Under the pieces are notes generated by a model that worked only from the letters and a program-made list of their open reading frames with translations, was not told where the DNA came from and did no database searches. DNA of 64,000 nt from CAYWKU01 sp964459325 (lineage in GTDB: Bacteria > RBG-13-61-14 > CAYWKU01). Positions 7,299 to 16,088 of the stretch are shown piece after piece. Where the stretch lies: contig CAYWKU010000001.1 of assembly GCA_964459325.1 (NCBI GenBank), positions 1-64,000 on the forward strand. Reading direction: 5' to 3'. The stretch's first letter is position 1; the number at the start of each line of letters is the position of its first letter. The translations under genes were made by a program, and so were the position numbers.

Positions 7299-9290
7299 AT
7301 GGAGTTGCCGTTCATACTGAAAAACCTTTTTATAATCTTCGCCATTTCGGTGGCCGTTCTTTTTGTATGCCACAAGATTAAAGTCCCCGGCATTGTCGGG
7401 TTTCTTATTACCGGTGTTTTAATCGGCCCCTACGGCTTCGGGCTGGTGGAAGCGGTGCACGAAGTCGAGGTCATGGCCGAGACAGGCGTTGTCCTTTTGC
7501 TTTTTACCATCGGGCTGGAGTTTTCCATCAAGGAGTTCCTGAAGCTGGGCAAGTCGCTGCTGCTCGGCGGCTCGGTCCAGGTGTTTTCGACGGTACTGAT
7601 TATCCTGGTGGCGGGCTACGGGTTCGGGTTTTCCCTGAGCGAATCGTTGTTTTTGGGATTTCTGGTTTCCTTGAGCAGTACCGCCATAGTGCTCAAGCAA
7701 CTGGAGGAGCGGGCGGAGGTATACACCCCTCACGGCGGGAACATCCTGGGGATATCGATATTCCAGGACCTTATTCTGGTGCCGATGATGCTGCTCACGC
7801 CGTTTCTGAGCGGGGCGCAAGCGGAAGCGGAGTTGGGGAGCCGCCTGTGGATTATATTGCTGGAAAGTGCAGGACTGGTGGCGGGGGTAATTGCTCTGGC
7901 CAGGTGGGTGGTGCCCGCTTTTCTGCACCAGGTGGCCCGGACGCGAAGCCGGGAGCTTTTTCTGTTGAGCATTATAGTTATCTGTTTCGCCGTGGCCGGG
8001 CTGACGTACAAGCTGGGCCTGTCACTGCCGCTGGGGGCGTTTCTGGCGGGGTTGATAATATCCGAGTCGGAATACAGCCGGCAGGCGGTCAGCAACATTC
8101 TTCCCTTCCGGGACATATTTACCAGCCTGTTTTTCGTCTCCATCGGGATGTTGCTGAATACGGGTTTCGTTTTCGATAAGTTCGGGCTGGTAATCGGGGT
8201 GGCGGCGAGCATCCTGGTTTTGAAGGTAATCACCGCCTCCGGGGCGGCCTTGGTGTTGGGGTATCCGTTAAGGACGGTTATTCTGACCGCGCTGGCGCTT
8301 TGCCAGGTTGGGGAGTTTTCGTTCGTATTGGCCGATGTGGGGCTTGATTACAATTTGTTGACCGGAGATTTACACCAGCTTTTCATCGCCGTCAGCGTTT
8401 TGAGCATGGCCGCGACGCCGTTTTTGATAGCGATAGCGCCACGGGCGGTGGATGTGCTGTTGAAACTGCCGCTGCCCGTAAGGCTCACCACGGCAACCCC
8501 GGCTTTTGAAGACATGGCCGAAGGGGAAATGGGCCATCTCGTTATAGTGGGCTTCGGAATTAACGGGCGCAACCTGGCCCGGGCCGCCGAAATGGGGAAT
8601 ATACCTTACGTTATTATCGAGCTTAACCCGGATACGGTAAGGCAGGAAAAGAAAAAGGGACTGCACATCCACTACGGCGACGCTACTTACCCCGAAGTGT
8701 TGCATCAGGCGAATATATCGGAAGCGAAAGTGCTGGCGGTCGTCATCCACGACCCGGCGGCCACCCGCAGGGTGGTGGAGTTGGCCCGCAGGTTGAACCC
8801 GGAAATCCACATAATCGCCCGGACGCCTTTCGTGAAGGAAGTGGAGCCGTTGTACGAGCTCGGCGCCGACGAGGTTATCCCCGAAGAGTTTGAAACTTCG
8901 ATAGGGATATTCTCCAGTGTTTTAAGGGAATATCTGGTGCCCCACAGGGAAATAGAGGACCTGGTCAACCAGATAAGGGACGATAACTACGGCCTGTTCA
9001 GCAAATATTCTACCCGGCGAATGGCCGCCGCCCGGCTGAAATGCACCCTGCCCGATGTAAATTTGCGAACCTTCCGCATCGAAGAGGATGCCGCCGTTGC
9101 CGGGAAAACACTCGGGGAAGTCAATTTGAGAAAAACCCATGGGTTTACCGTGCTGGTGATTCAGCGGGGTTCCGGGATTATTCCTAATCCGGGCGCCGAT
9201 GATGTTCTTGACCCCGGAGATATAGTCGTGGTGGCATGCGCGGACGATAAAACCTGCGACGCCGCCGAATTGTTTCAGGCAGGACGGTAA
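7299..9290 (+). CDS. CPA2/Kef-type monovalent cation:proton antiporter
   Basis: The first roughly 385 residues form about 12 membrane helices of the Na+/H+ exchanger fold (FLITGVLIGPYGFGL, LLLFTIGLEFSIKEF, LGAFLAGLIISESEY). A cytosolic RCK/TrkA-N Rossmann domain begins at LVIVGFGINGRNLARAAE near residue 410, and a TrkA-C domain ends the protein (FRIEEDAAVAGKTLGEVNL). This is the KefB/KefC-like layout: K+ or Na+ efflux coupled to H+ entry, gated by ligand on the RCK domain. Whether glutathione adducts gate it cannot be told from sequence. No strong ribosome-binding site precedes the ATG. It is divergent from parB and convergent with the hydrolase gene. Confidence 0.88.
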   Translation: MELPFILKNLFIIFAISVAVLFVCHKIKVPGIVGFLITGVLIGPYGFGLVEAVHEVEVMAETGVVLLLFTIGLEFSIKEFLKLGKSLLLGGSVQVFSTVLIILVAGYGFGFSLSESLFLGFLVSLSSTAIVLKQLEERAEVYTPHGGNILGISIFQDLILVPMMLLTPFLSGAQAEAELGSRLWIILLESAGLVAGVIALARWVVPAFLHQVARTRSRELFLLSIIVICFAVAGLTYKLGLSLPLGAFLAGLIISESEYSRQAVSNILPFRDIFTSLFFVSIGMLLNTGFVFDKFGLVIGVAASILVLKVITASGAALVLGYPLRTVILTALALCQVGEFSFVLADVGLDYNLLTGDLHQLFIAVSVLSMAATPFLIAIAPRAVDVLLKLPLPVRLTTATPAFEDMAEGEMGHLVIVGFGINGRNLARAAEMGNIPYVIIELNPDTVRQEKKKGLHIHYGDATYPEVLHQANISEAKVLAVVIHDPAATRRVVELARRLNPEIHIIARTPFVKEVEPLYELGADEVIPEEFETSIGIFSSVLREYLVPHREIEDLVNQIRDDNYGLFSKYSTRRMAAARLKCTLPDVNLRTFRIEEDAAVAGKTLGEVNLRKTHGFTVLVIQRGSGIIPNPGADDVLDPGDIVVVACADDKTCDAAELFQAGR

Positions 9291-9339
9291 CCGATATCGA
9301 ATCCTGGAAATGGACTATTAAGTAAGCCGGATTCCATGA

Positions 9340-9406
9340 GGAAATTGGCCGCTCCTTCGAGACGTTCCGATTCCATCAGAACTCCTCAGGAAAACGGCCA
9401 ATTCCC
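9340..9406. terminator. Long-looped inverted repeat between convergent genes
   Basis: GGAAATTGGCCG (9340-9351) and CGGCCAATTCCC (9395-9406) are inverted copies with one mismatch, separated by about 43 nt. They lie between the antiporter and hydrolase 3' ends. The position suggests a bidirectional 3'-end element, but there is no strong T-run, so intrinsic termination is uncertain. Confidence 0.4.
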
Positions 9407-9435
9407 GAGTTAAACCATAATTGGTTGCATAGGTA

Positions 9436-10206
9436 TTATTCTGATAACGCTTTGGCGGTGGCGGCCCAGCTTCTGGGGGAGACGAGGTAGCTGTAATGGG
9501 TGAAGGGGCTCATATCCACCTGCTCGGCGCCCTCGACCACCGCGAACTCGGGCGGAATGACCAACAGGTCGTTTTCGCTGTACATGGTGACCCCCCGGAC
9601 CCCCGGCGGCCATCCGTATTCTTCCAGCATTTTGATTATCCTGCTGTCGGGTCTTAACTCGCGCAGGGCGTCGGTGTTGGCGTAGCGGGCGGCGTAAGTG
9701 CCCTTGTGGGGAGTGCCGAGGGTTATCAGGGTTTGGACGGAATCTTCGAGCTCCCACTCGGTAATTGCAAACCGGGCGGCAATTCCGCCCAGGCTGTGTG
9801 CCACCAGCTCCACCCGGTCTTCCCCGGTGGTTTTAAGCACTGCCTTTATGAAATCGGCAAGCGCCGCCGCCATCTGCTGTATGGACATGTCGGGCGTGAA
9901 ATGTATCCGGTAGCTGCGCTTGCGGCCCCGGAACCAAAGGTACCACGCCATGGGCAGTAAATTGCCCCTGTCGCCCCCGAGACCGTGGACCAAAATCAAG
10001 GGCGGGTGACCGTCGGGAACGCCCGGGTCTATGACGGCCTCTCTGGATGCGAACAGGGTGTAGCTGAGCAGCGGCAGCTGCGCCGCGTGGCGCATCACGT
10101 CGGGGTCCACGGCCTTGTAAGCGTTTACCAGCTTGCGTCCCGCGAAGGCGCCGGCGTTGACTATTTCCACGCCAAGTTTCGCGGCTATTTCTCTGTAATC
10201 GGCCAT
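9436..10206 (-). CDS. Alpha/beta hydrolase, lipase-like
   Basis: The protein has 256 residues. An oxyanion-hole segment (PPLILVHGLGGDRGN) precedes a nucleophile elbow, VELVAHSLGGIAARF, whose Ser is the likely catalytic residue. A late Asp (MYSENDLLVIP) and His (FTHYSYL) complete a plausible Ser-Asp-His triad. The pattern resembles bacterial triacylglycerol lipases of the LipA/EstA type. I see no signal peptide, so it may be cytoplasmic, which is unusual for a true extracellular lipase. The ATG is preceded by AAGGAAA. Substrate unknown. Confidence 0.75.
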   Translation of the reverse strand: MADYREIAAKLGVEIVNAGAFAGRKLVNAYKAVDPDVMRHAAQLPLLSYTLFASREAVIDPGVPDGHPPLILVHGLGGDRGNLLPMAWYLWFRGRKRSYRIHFTPDMSIQQMAAALADFIKAVLKTTGEDRVELVAHSLGGIAARFAITEWELEDSVQTLITLGTPHKGTYAARYANTDALRELRPDSRIIKMLEEYGWPPGVRGVTMYSENDLLVIPPEFAVVEGAEQVDMSPFTHYSYLVSPRSWAATAKALSE

Positions 10207-10275
10207 AGCGAGTTTCCTTAATCGACTGATTGGATATTTTAGCTTGAGCCGCCCGAGAATCCAAGCGTGGGACCG

Positions 10276-10299
10276 GACAAGGGGCTTAAGCCCCTCGGC
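10276..10299. repeat. Palindromic repeat, copy 1 (imperfect)
   Basis: The core AGGGGCTTAAGCCCCT (10280-10295) is a perfect palindrome. The outer bases (GACA left, CGGC right) are only partly matched. A perfect 24-bp version with the same core occurs at 63773-63796. Both lie in gene-free gaps. Confidence 0.65.
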
Positions 10300-10333
10300 T
10301 GCACAGGTTACTGTTCGCGATTATTCGTTTACC

Positions 10334-10367
10334 AAAAATTAAGCCACACCGACTTATGGCATGGCTT
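10334..10367 (-). terminator. Intrinsic terminator of tRNA-Lys
   Basis: Downstream of the tRNA on the minus strand, AAGCCA (10367-10362) and TGGCTT (10346-10341) form a stem. AATTTTT follows, ending near 10334. Position and T-run fit a Rho-independent terminator about 9 nt after the mature tRNA end. Confidence 0.6.
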
Positions 10368-10375
10368 GCAAAGCA

Positions 10376-10449
<74 letters not shown>

Positions 10450-10463
10450 TTATCTTTTGATAA

Positions 10464-10492
10464 AAGATAATTTCATCGGCCTTTGCCTGCAA
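10464..10492 (-). promoter_or_regulatory. Promoter of tRNA-Lys
   Basis: On the minus strand: TTGCAG (10492-10487), a 17-nt spacer, TATCTT (10469-10464). The predicted start falls a few nucleotides before the mature tRNA. The -10 lies inside a 9-bp-stem hairpin (TTATCTTTT/AAAAGATAA, 10450-10470) that abuts the tRNA 5' end. Confidence 0.55.
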
Positions 10493-10510
10493 GGGGGGAT
10501 TTGAGAACAA

Positions 10511-10583
10511 GATACCCGGATAATGAGTCCGGCTTATTTCACACCCTGACCGCTCCCGGTGTGCCACCCTTATCAGGGAAGCG
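10511..10583 (-). repeat. Intergenic structured element, internally deleted copy (D)
   Basis: Read on the minus strand, this copy has the 5' hairpin CCCTGATAAGGG and GGCACACC. These run straight into GGGAGCGGTCAGGGTGTGAAA and then TTATCCGGGTATC. Against the full copies at 39.8, 47.8 and 60.0 kb, the left arm is cut short and the roughly 75-nt interior is missing. As in the other copies, its 3' end faces a downstream gene, here tRNA-Lys, and it lies upstream of that gene's promoter. Confidence 0.7.
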
Positions 10584-10705
10584 GGATTGTGATTCAAGGC
10601 CGGCGCACTCCACGACACCGGCGGCTTCGCCTCCTTTATTTTCGGCTTTCATAAGTTATCCTGTATTGACGCTTTGGTTGATTTTCGGAGGAATGCGAAG
10701 GTAAC

Positions 10706-11857
10706 ATGCGTTTTATGCCTTTGAGAAAGAATTTTTTAATTTTAACAATTGTGTTTTTTGTGATAACCGCGATTTTATCCGGCCCGGGTATTCGTGCCGC
10801 CGACGATAAGGAATGCTGCCCGGTTTGCGAGTCCCCGGAGGGCATAAACTCCGGGCTTCCCGACGATGAAGTTTCGTGGGAGAAACTCGAGGGCTTCAGC
10901 GGTGAGCAGCACGCTTTCATGGTGGGATTTTTCGAGGAGGGGCTGGAAATTTTCACTACCGTATTCGCCTTTAAGTACGGGTTCATAAAAAAGTTCGGCT
11001 ACTATTCGCTTCTTTATGAAAACTCCACCGGAAAAAGCTGGTTCGTCAAGGGCGAATGCAAGGCCGACATGAAAGACATTCCGCAGGACAGCCTGAACAT
11101 AGATTGCGGAGAAGTGTCTTTATCCGGCAAGTGGCCGGAGTGGAAGCTGAAGGTGGACGCGAAGGAATTTCAGGGCAAGCTCTATTATCATGCGCTGGCG
11201 CCGCCTTTCAAAGCCGGTAACTGCTACTACTCGCCCGACCGGGAAGCCTACCTGGATACCCTGGTTTTTATGCCCATGGCCCGCGTACAAGGCACGATTG
11301 TCACCGACGGCGAAAGGCGCAAAGTATCGGGCCGGATTTACGGCGACCATTCCGACCAGAACCTTTCCCCGACCCGCCAGGGGCCTTTTTATTATGCGGT
11401 GCGGGCGTTTCCCGACTTCGCAAAGCCCGATGAAGACAAGCTGTATCTCAACTTCTCCAGCCAGGCGCTGCACAAAGCTTACGGCGGCGGTTTCGACAAG
11501 TTCGCTTTCGTCATCAGGGGAGGGGAGATTCTGTTTTACACCCGCGAGTTGGAGCTTACATGGAAAAAACTCTACGAAAACCCCGACACTGGGTATAAAT
11601 ACGTGCGGAAGGTGAATATCGATACCGAAGCGGACGGTTACCGCGTGAAAGGCACTTTCACCGTGGACGAGGTAATCGAGATTATGGACATTTACCAGTG
11701 GCTACCGAAATGGGCCCGTAAAATAGCTGAAAAGTTCTGGAAGCGGCCCGTTTATTTCCGGTTCCTGGGGAAATTCCGGGGCCGGATGGAAACCCCGGAA
11801 GGCGAGACCGTAAAGCTGAATCACCACGCCACCAGCGAGATGAACTTTACACAGTAA
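10706..11857 (+). CDS. Secreted lipocalin-like protein (Svf1/CrtC/AttH-like)
   Basis: A signal peptide spans about residues 1-30, with likely Ala-type cleavage after GIRA, followed by a Cys-rich start (ECCPVCES). The 383-residue protein is beta-rich. The segment GRIYGDHSDQN and the preceding aromatic YYHALAPPFKAGNCYYSPDR recall the Svf1-like / hydroxyneurosporene-synthase (CrtC) / AttH superfamily, lipocalin-fold proteins that bind or hydrate hydrophobic ligands. The match is by pattern only and the ligand is unknown. The C-terminus is basic and aromatic (WLPKWARKIAEKFWKRP), perhaps membrane-proximal. AAGG precedes the ATG by 4 nt and a GGAGG lies further upstream. A TetR regulator follows on the same strand. 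Confidence 0.5.
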   Translation: MRFMPLRKNFLILTIVFFVITAILSGPGIRAADDKECCPVCESPEGINSGLPDDEVSWEKLEGFSGEQHAFMVGFFEEGLEIFTTVFAFKYGFIKKFGYYSLLYENSTGKSWFVKGECKADMKDIPQDSLNIDCGEVSLSGKWPEWKLKVDAKEFQGKLYYHALAPPFKAGNCYYSPDREAYLDTLVFMPMARVQGTIVTDGERRKVSGRIYGDHSDQNLSPTRQGPFYYAVRAFPDFAKPDEDKLYLNFSSQALHKAYGGGFDKFAFVIRGGEILFYTRELELTWKKLYENPDTGYKYVRKVNIDTEADGYRVKGTFTVDEVIEIMDIYQWLPKWARKIAEKFWKRPVYFRFLGKFRGRMETPEGETVKLNHHATSEMNFTQ

Positions 11858-11987
11858 GGGGAATGTGAAGCCTTGACCGATACCGGTGTTGAAAATCGAA
11901 AAAGCCTGTCTGCGCCGGCAAGGCTTGCGGAAAATCATTATATTGAAAATAATAGGGCAATATCGGATAATGAGAGATAGTGGAAAA

Positions 11988-12644
11988 ATGGATTACTCGA
12001 CCCGACAGGAAGAAGCGGTAAACCGGGCGGGCCGGGACCTGGGGCGCACCCGGGAGCTAATACTCGATTCCGCCGTGAAGGACTTCTCCGAAAAGGGCAT
12101 CGAAGGCGCGCGGGTGGACGCGATAGCCGAATCGGCGGGCGTCAACAAGGCGATGATTTACTATATCTTCGGCAGCAAGCAAAACCTTTACCTGGCCGCC
12201 CTGGAGAAACTTTTCGAGGAAAAGACCGAGGGTCTGAATCCGCCTCCCGTAGACGCCGGGCCGGTTGAGCTTATGGCCAAGTACTTCGACGCCTTCGCGC
12301 GGAACAAGGACATGGTCAACCTCGTTATCCACGATATAGCCGTCGGCGCCCCGGCGTTGAGAGAGCTGAAGGATAAACGGCCTGAGCTGTTCAGAACTTT
12401 CAGCAGGGTAAGTGACCACCTCGCAAAAATGGTAAAGCAGGGGAAGATACATTCTTCGGTGGACACCGATAAGGTGGTGATAATGGCCGTGTTGACCATG
12501 ATTTCACTGCTGGGGTTCCTCCCTCACGCCGACCTGGTGAGGGAGAAGGGCAGCGCCGAATACAATTCGCTCACCAGCCTCGACGAGTGGAGGGCTTACC
12601 TGGTGCAAGCCGTCGGAAGGGTGCTCTCTCCACAGGAGGATTAA
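11988..12644 (+). CDS. TetR-family transcriptional regulator
   Basis: The N-terminal TetR helix-turn-helix begins at TRELILDSAVKDFSEKGIEGARVDAIAESAGVNKAMIYYIFGSKQNLY. The C-terminal ligand domain has the SxLxxMVxxG-like pattern of the AcrR group. I place the start at 11988, 20 residues before the domain. ATG at 11970 and GTG at 11886 are in frame, but they add residues with no family similarity, and no strong ribosome-binding site separates the options. It overlaps the enoyl-CoA hydratase gene tail-to-tail by 4 bp. TetR proteins beside acyl-CoA enzymes often sense acyl-CoAs (FadR-like), which is possible but not shown. Confidence 0.88.
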   Translation: MDYSTRQEEAVNRAGRDLGRTRELILDSAVKDFSEKGIEGARVDAIAESAGVNKAMIYYIFGSKQNLYLAALEKLFEEKTEGLNPPPVDAGPVELMAKYFDAFARNKDMVNLVIHDIAVGAPALRELKDKRPELFRTFSRVSDHLAKMVKQGKIHSSVDTDKVVIMAVLTMISLLGFLPHADLVREKGSAEYNSLTSLDEWRAYLVQAVGRVLSPQED

Positions 12645-13405
12645 AACTTCCCGTGCCTGCCTTCGCCTTTGACGTACCTGCCCAACGCTTCCTTCATCTC
12701 ATCGCTGCGTAAGGATTCAAGGCCTTTCTCGAATTCGTTGCGGAATGCGGCGTCGATGTCCATATCGAACTGCTCGTAAGCGCTTAGCCTGTCGCCCAGC
12801 ATGCACCTTTGGGGGAACCCGGCAATTTGCTCCGCCATCTTCTCCGCTTCTTCACGGGCTTTGCCGTCGGGTACAAGCCGGTTGGCCAGCCCCATATCGA
12901 GGGCCTCGGGGCCTTTGACCGGTCTTCCCGTGAGAATCATGTCCATAGCCCGGCTCAGGCCTATAAGCCTCGGTAGCCTTACGGTTCCGCCGTCGATGAG
13001 CGGCACCCCCCACCTTCGGCAGAAGACGCCGAAGACCGCGCTTTCCTCGGCCACCCTCAGGTCGCACCACAGGGCAAGCTCCAGCCCTCCCGCTACGGCA
13101 TAGCCGCTGACGGCGGCAATTACCGGCTTGGAAAGTTTCATCCGGCTGGGGCCCATAGGCCCGTCGCCGTCGGGGGCGACGCGGTTGGTATTCTCCCCGC
13201 TTGCTACCGCCTTGAGGTCGGCGCCGGCGCAGAAGGTACCCCCCGCTCCCCACAACACCGCCACGCGGGCGGAGTCGTCTTGCTCGAATTTTCGGAACGC
13301 TTCGGAGAGCTCCTCCGCAGTTGGGCGGTCAACTGCGTTGCGGGCCTCGGGGCGGTCAATGATAACCGTCATTACGTTTTCGGTTGTTTTTGTCCTAACG
13401 GGCAT
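12641..13405 (-). CDS. Enoyl-CoA hydratase/isomerase (crotonase family)
   Basis: The crotonase fold carries the first oxyanion-hole segment AGGTFCAGADLKAVAS and the second region SGYAVAGGLELALWCDLRVAEES, which bind the acyl-CoA thioester. GGTVRLPRLIGLSRAMDMILTGRP follows. In classical hydratases the catalytic Glu pair lies near AGGLELAL and the later loop. Here the second position reads IDGGTVRL without a clear Glu, so isomerase or another crotonase reaction is possible. The start at MPVRTKT (13405) has GGAGG upstream; the ATG at 13456 is less likely. It is divergent from the ArsR-type operon. Confidence 0.88.
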   Translation of the reverse strand: MPVRTKTTENVMTVIIDRPEARNAVDRPTAEELSEAFRKFEQDDSARVAVLWGAGGTFCAGADLKAVASGENTNRVAPDGDGPMGPSRMKLSKPVIAAVSGYAVAGGLELALWCDLRVAEESAVFGVFCRRWGVPLIDGGTVRLPRLIGLSRAMDMILTGRPVKGPEALDMGLANRLVPDGKAREEAEKMAEQIAGFPQRCMLGDRLSAYEQFDMDIDAAFRNEFEKGLESLRSDEMKEALGRYVKGEGRHGKF

Positions 13406-13485
13406 GGCGGCCTCCTTTTTGCCGGAAAATGGAAAGCTAAGTGGAGGATATTCCAACGGTTTGAAAATTTAAACATCTTCCCCTG

Positions 13486-13513
13486 TTGACAGGAGGGATT
13501 TTGAAATTATCAT
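13486..13513 (+). promoter_or_regulatory. Promoter of the arsR-feoB operon
   Basis: TTGACA (13486-13491), a 16-nt spacer, then TATCAT (13508-13513). The predicted start, near 13520, falls inside the operator at 13517-13530. Metal-free regulator bound there would therefore block transcription. Confidence 0.65.
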
Positions 13514-13516
13514 AAT

Positions 13517-13530
13517 TGAGCAAATGCTCA
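13517..13530 (+). promoter_or_regulatory. ArsR/SmtB-type operator palindrome
   Basis: TGAGCA-AA-TGCTCA is a perfect 6-2-6 inverted repeat. It resembles the TGAACA-N2-TGTTCA core of ArsR/SmtB operators and is placed directly after the -10 box, just upstream of a gene for exactly this regulator family. Autoregulation is the simplest reading. Confidence 0.7.
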
Positions 13531-13570
13531 TATATGCCAATGCGCCATTAAACATATGAAAGGAATGAAG

Positions 13571-13957
13571 ATGAATTCGTCCCTTCCCGAATCCGAAGAG
13601 TTCGTGGACCTGGCCAAGGTCAAGAGAGTTCGCAAGGCGATGCAGTCGGACGATGTTTTCCGTGACCTAGCGGATACTTTCATGGCTATGGGGGACGCCA
13701 CCCGCACCAAGCTTTTGTTCGCCCTGGGCATGGAGGAGCTTTGCGTGGGTGACCTCGCCGCGTTGCTGGGATTGTCACCCTCGGCGGTCTCGCACCAGCT
13801 TCGCTTGCTGAGACACTTGAGACTGGTAAGGTACAGGAGAGAGGGGAAAGTTACATACTACGCGCTCGATGATGAGCATATTGACAGTCTCATGAGTGAG
13901 GGCTTCAAGCACGTGAACGAATCTCGCACGCCGTCGGAGGATACCGGGAGTGAGTGA
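13571..13957 (+). CDS. ArsR/SmtB-family metal-sensing repressor
   Basis: The winged helix-turn-helix reads ELCVGDLAALLGLSPSAVSHQLRLLRHLRLVRYRREGKVTYY. The last helix carries DEHIDSLMSEGFKHVNE, an exact DxHx10HxxE pattern. This is the alpha-5 site that binds Zn(II) (or Co/Ni) across the dimer in SmtB, CzrA and relatives. No N-terminal Cys-type site is seen. AAAGGA lies 6 nt before the ATG at 13571, though ATGs at 13556 and 13565 are in frame. It overlaps the start of feoB by 8 bp and follows a promoter with a matching operator, so it probably represses the whole operon until metal binds. Confidence 0.92.
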   Translation: MNSSLPESEEFVDLAKVKRVRKAMQSDDVFRDLADTFMAMGDATRTKLLFALGMEELCVGDLAALLGLSPSAVSHQLRLLRHLRLVRYRREGKVTYYALDDEHIDSLMSEGFKHVNESRTPSEDTGSE

Positions 13958-16088
13958 AGGCTCGAAACATTACGAATCGCAGGATAGTCGGAAGCGCATA
14001 CCCAACCATAACGACCGAAATAGCCGGGAAATGTTGCAGCCCGGCTCACGCTCCTCAGCATACAGGCCCGCGGCCGGCTCATGTCGCGGGGAGGAAGAAG
14101 CCGGTGACATTACCGCCCCCTCCCGCTCTACCGAGGGGGAAGCGTTGGAGAAAATCGCGCTTGTCGGGCACCCGAACGTCGGGAAAAGCGTTGTTTTTTC
14201 ATTACTTACCGGTCGTTACGTGATGGTCAGCAACTACCCCGGCACCACGGTGGAAGTGGCCCGGGGAAAAGCGCGGCTCGGCGGTGAAACGGTGGAAGTA
14301 GTGGATACCCCCGGCGCGGGAAGCCTGTTGCCCATGAGCGACGACGAGCGGGTTACGCGGGATATTTTGCTGAAGGAGCGGGTGGGAAGCGTTCTGCTGG
14401 TGGCCGACGCCAAGAACCTGAAACGCTCACTTTCCATCGGGCTTCAGCTCGGCGAGGCGGGTTTGCCGTTTTCGGTGGCCGTAAACATGGCCGACGAGGC
14501 CGCCAGCAGGGGGATTGAGGTCGACCCCGAGGTGGTTTCAAAAAAGCTAGGCGTGGAAGCTTTTGTCACCGTCGCCACCCGCCGGCAAGGCATGGACAGG
14601 ATGCGAAAGGCAGTGCTCCGGCCTTCCCGAGGCACGACTGAAATCAATTACGGTCCGCACATCGAAGAGGCGGTATCCCGCATCGAGCACCTGTTCGAGG
14701 GGCATTCTTTAAGCGCCCGCAGCCTGGCGCTGATGATACTGGCCGATGACCGCAGCCTGCTCGATTGGGCGAGAAGTTTCCTGGACGACGAAGAGCTCCA
14801 ATTCGTTCAGAACGTCCAGGAGAAACTTCAGGAAAAGTACACCGAGCCGGTGTCTTACGTGATTTCCAGCGCCAGGTGGAAAATGGCCGAGTCCATTGAG
14901 AGGGAGGCCATAAGTTACACCGGCGCCATAAGCCCGGGCATTTCGGGGAGGCTCGGCGACTGGATGATGCATCCGGTTTACGGCTGGATAATCCTGGCCC
15001 TGGTGCTGTGGGGCACGTACGAGTTTGTGGGCAACTTCGGCGCCCAGGTGCTTGTGGACCTGTTGGAAGTAAGGCTGTTCGAGAATCACCTGAATCCTCT
15101 TATAGTCGGCCTGTTCGATTTCCTGATACCGTGGCCGGCACTGGCGGTGGTGAAGGATGCCCTTGTGGGCGAGTACGGCATGTTGACCATGGCGCTTACC
15201 TACTCGGTGGCCATCATCCTGCCCATAGTCACGACTTTTTTCCTGGTTTTCGGCATCCTCGAAGACTCCGGCTACCTGCCGCGGCTGGCGGTGATGAGCA
15301 ACCGCTTTTTCCGGCGCATGGGGCTGAACGGCAAGGCGGTGCTGCCCATGATACTGGGACTCGGCTGCGGCACTATGGCGGTTCTCACCTCGAGAATAAT
15401 GGGTTCCCGCAAGGAGCGAGTGCTGATTATACTGCTATTGGCTCTGGGGGTGCCCTGTTCGGCGCAGCTGGGCGTTATACTGGGCATCCTTCACGACGTC
15501 GGCGGTTTTCTTACCCTGGTATGGGTGGGGGTCGTGCTCCTTACGCTCCTGGCCGTGGGCAAGATTGCGGAGAAGCTGATGCCCGGCGAAAGCTCGGAGT
15601 TCGTCCTGGAGCTTCCTCCCATCCGGATGCCGCAGCTCAGAAACATACTCGTGAAGACCCTGTCGCGCATGGAGTGGTACCTCAAGGAGGCGGTGCCGCT
15701 TTTCATGCTGGGAACTTTCGTGCTGTTCGTGCTTGACCGCACCGGCGCCATGGGCGGAATCGAGAATGCGGTCCGGCCCGTGGTGGAAGGGTGGCTGGAT
15801 TTGCCGGTAAAGGCCACCCAGGCGTTCATAGTGGGATTTCTCAGGCGCGATTACGGGGCGGCGGGTTTGTATTCGCTGGCCCAGGCAGGCCGGATGGACG
15901 CTATAGGCGCGGTGGTGGGGCTTATCACCATAACCCTTTTCGTGCCGTGTATAGCGAATTTCTTCATGATAATCAAGGAGTTGGGGATGAAGGCGGCGTT
16001 GGCGATAATTGCTTTCATCTTCCCCTTTGCCTTTTTCATAGGGGGTGTCGTTAACCATATACTGAGAGGTTTGAATGTCGGTGTCTGA
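13950..16088 (+). CDS. feoB: FeoB-type G-protein-coupled metal transporter
   Basis: FeoB imports Fe(II), sometimes Mn or Zn, across the inner membrane with a cytosolic GTPase domain. Here a 65-residue polar extension precedes the G domain: G1 GHPNVGKS (73-80), a TTVEVARG switch, G3 DTPG, and G4 NMADEA in place of NKxD, as is common in FeoB. The membrane half has two Gate-like regions, NGKAVLPMILGLGCGTMAV with SRKERVLIILLLALGVPCSAQ, and later FLRRDYGAAGL with LFVPCIANFFMI. At 712 residues it is near the usual size. The GTG start has GGAGG upstream. Control by a zinc-type ArsR repressor rather than only Fur/DtxR makes the metal uncertain. Confidence 0.92.
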   Translation: MSEGSKHYESQDSRKRIPNHNDRNSREMLQPGSRSSAYRPAAGSCRGEEEAGDITAPSRSTEGEALEKIALVGHPNVGKSVVFSLLTGRYVMVSNYPGTTVEVARGKARLGGETVEVVDTPGAGSLLPMSDDERVTRDILLKERVGSVLLVADAKNLKRSLSIGLQLGEAGLPFSVAVNMADEAASRGIEVDPEVVSKKLGVEAFVTVATRRQGMDRMRKAVLRPSRGTTEINYGPHIEEAVSRIEHLFEGHSLSARSLALMILADDRSLLDWARSFLDDEELQFVQNVQEKLQEKYTEPVSYVISSARWKMAESIEREAISYTGAISPGISGRLGDWMMHPVYGWIILALVLWGTYEFVGNFGAQVLVDLLEVRLFENHLNPLIVGLFDFLIPWPALAVVKDALVGEYGMLTMALTYSVAIILPIVTTFFLVFGILEDSGYLPRLAVMSNRFFRRMGLNGKAVLPMILGLGCGTMAVLTSRIMGSRKERVLIILLLALGVPCSAQLGVILGILHDVGGFLTLVWVGVVLLTLLAVGKIAEKLMPGESSEFVLELPPIRMPQLRNILVKTLSRMEWYLKEAVPLFMLGTFVLFVLDRTGAMGGIENAVRPVVEGWLDLPVKATQAFIVGFLRRDYGAAGLYSLAQAGRMDAIGAVVGLITITLFVPCIANFFMIIKELGMKAALAIIAFIFPFAFFIGGVVNHILRGLNVGV

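Noticed and set aside
13406..13456. 17-codon upstream extension of the enoyl-CoA hydratase
   Set aside because: GGAGG lies directly before the internal ATG at 13405, and the extra residues do not resemble crotonases.
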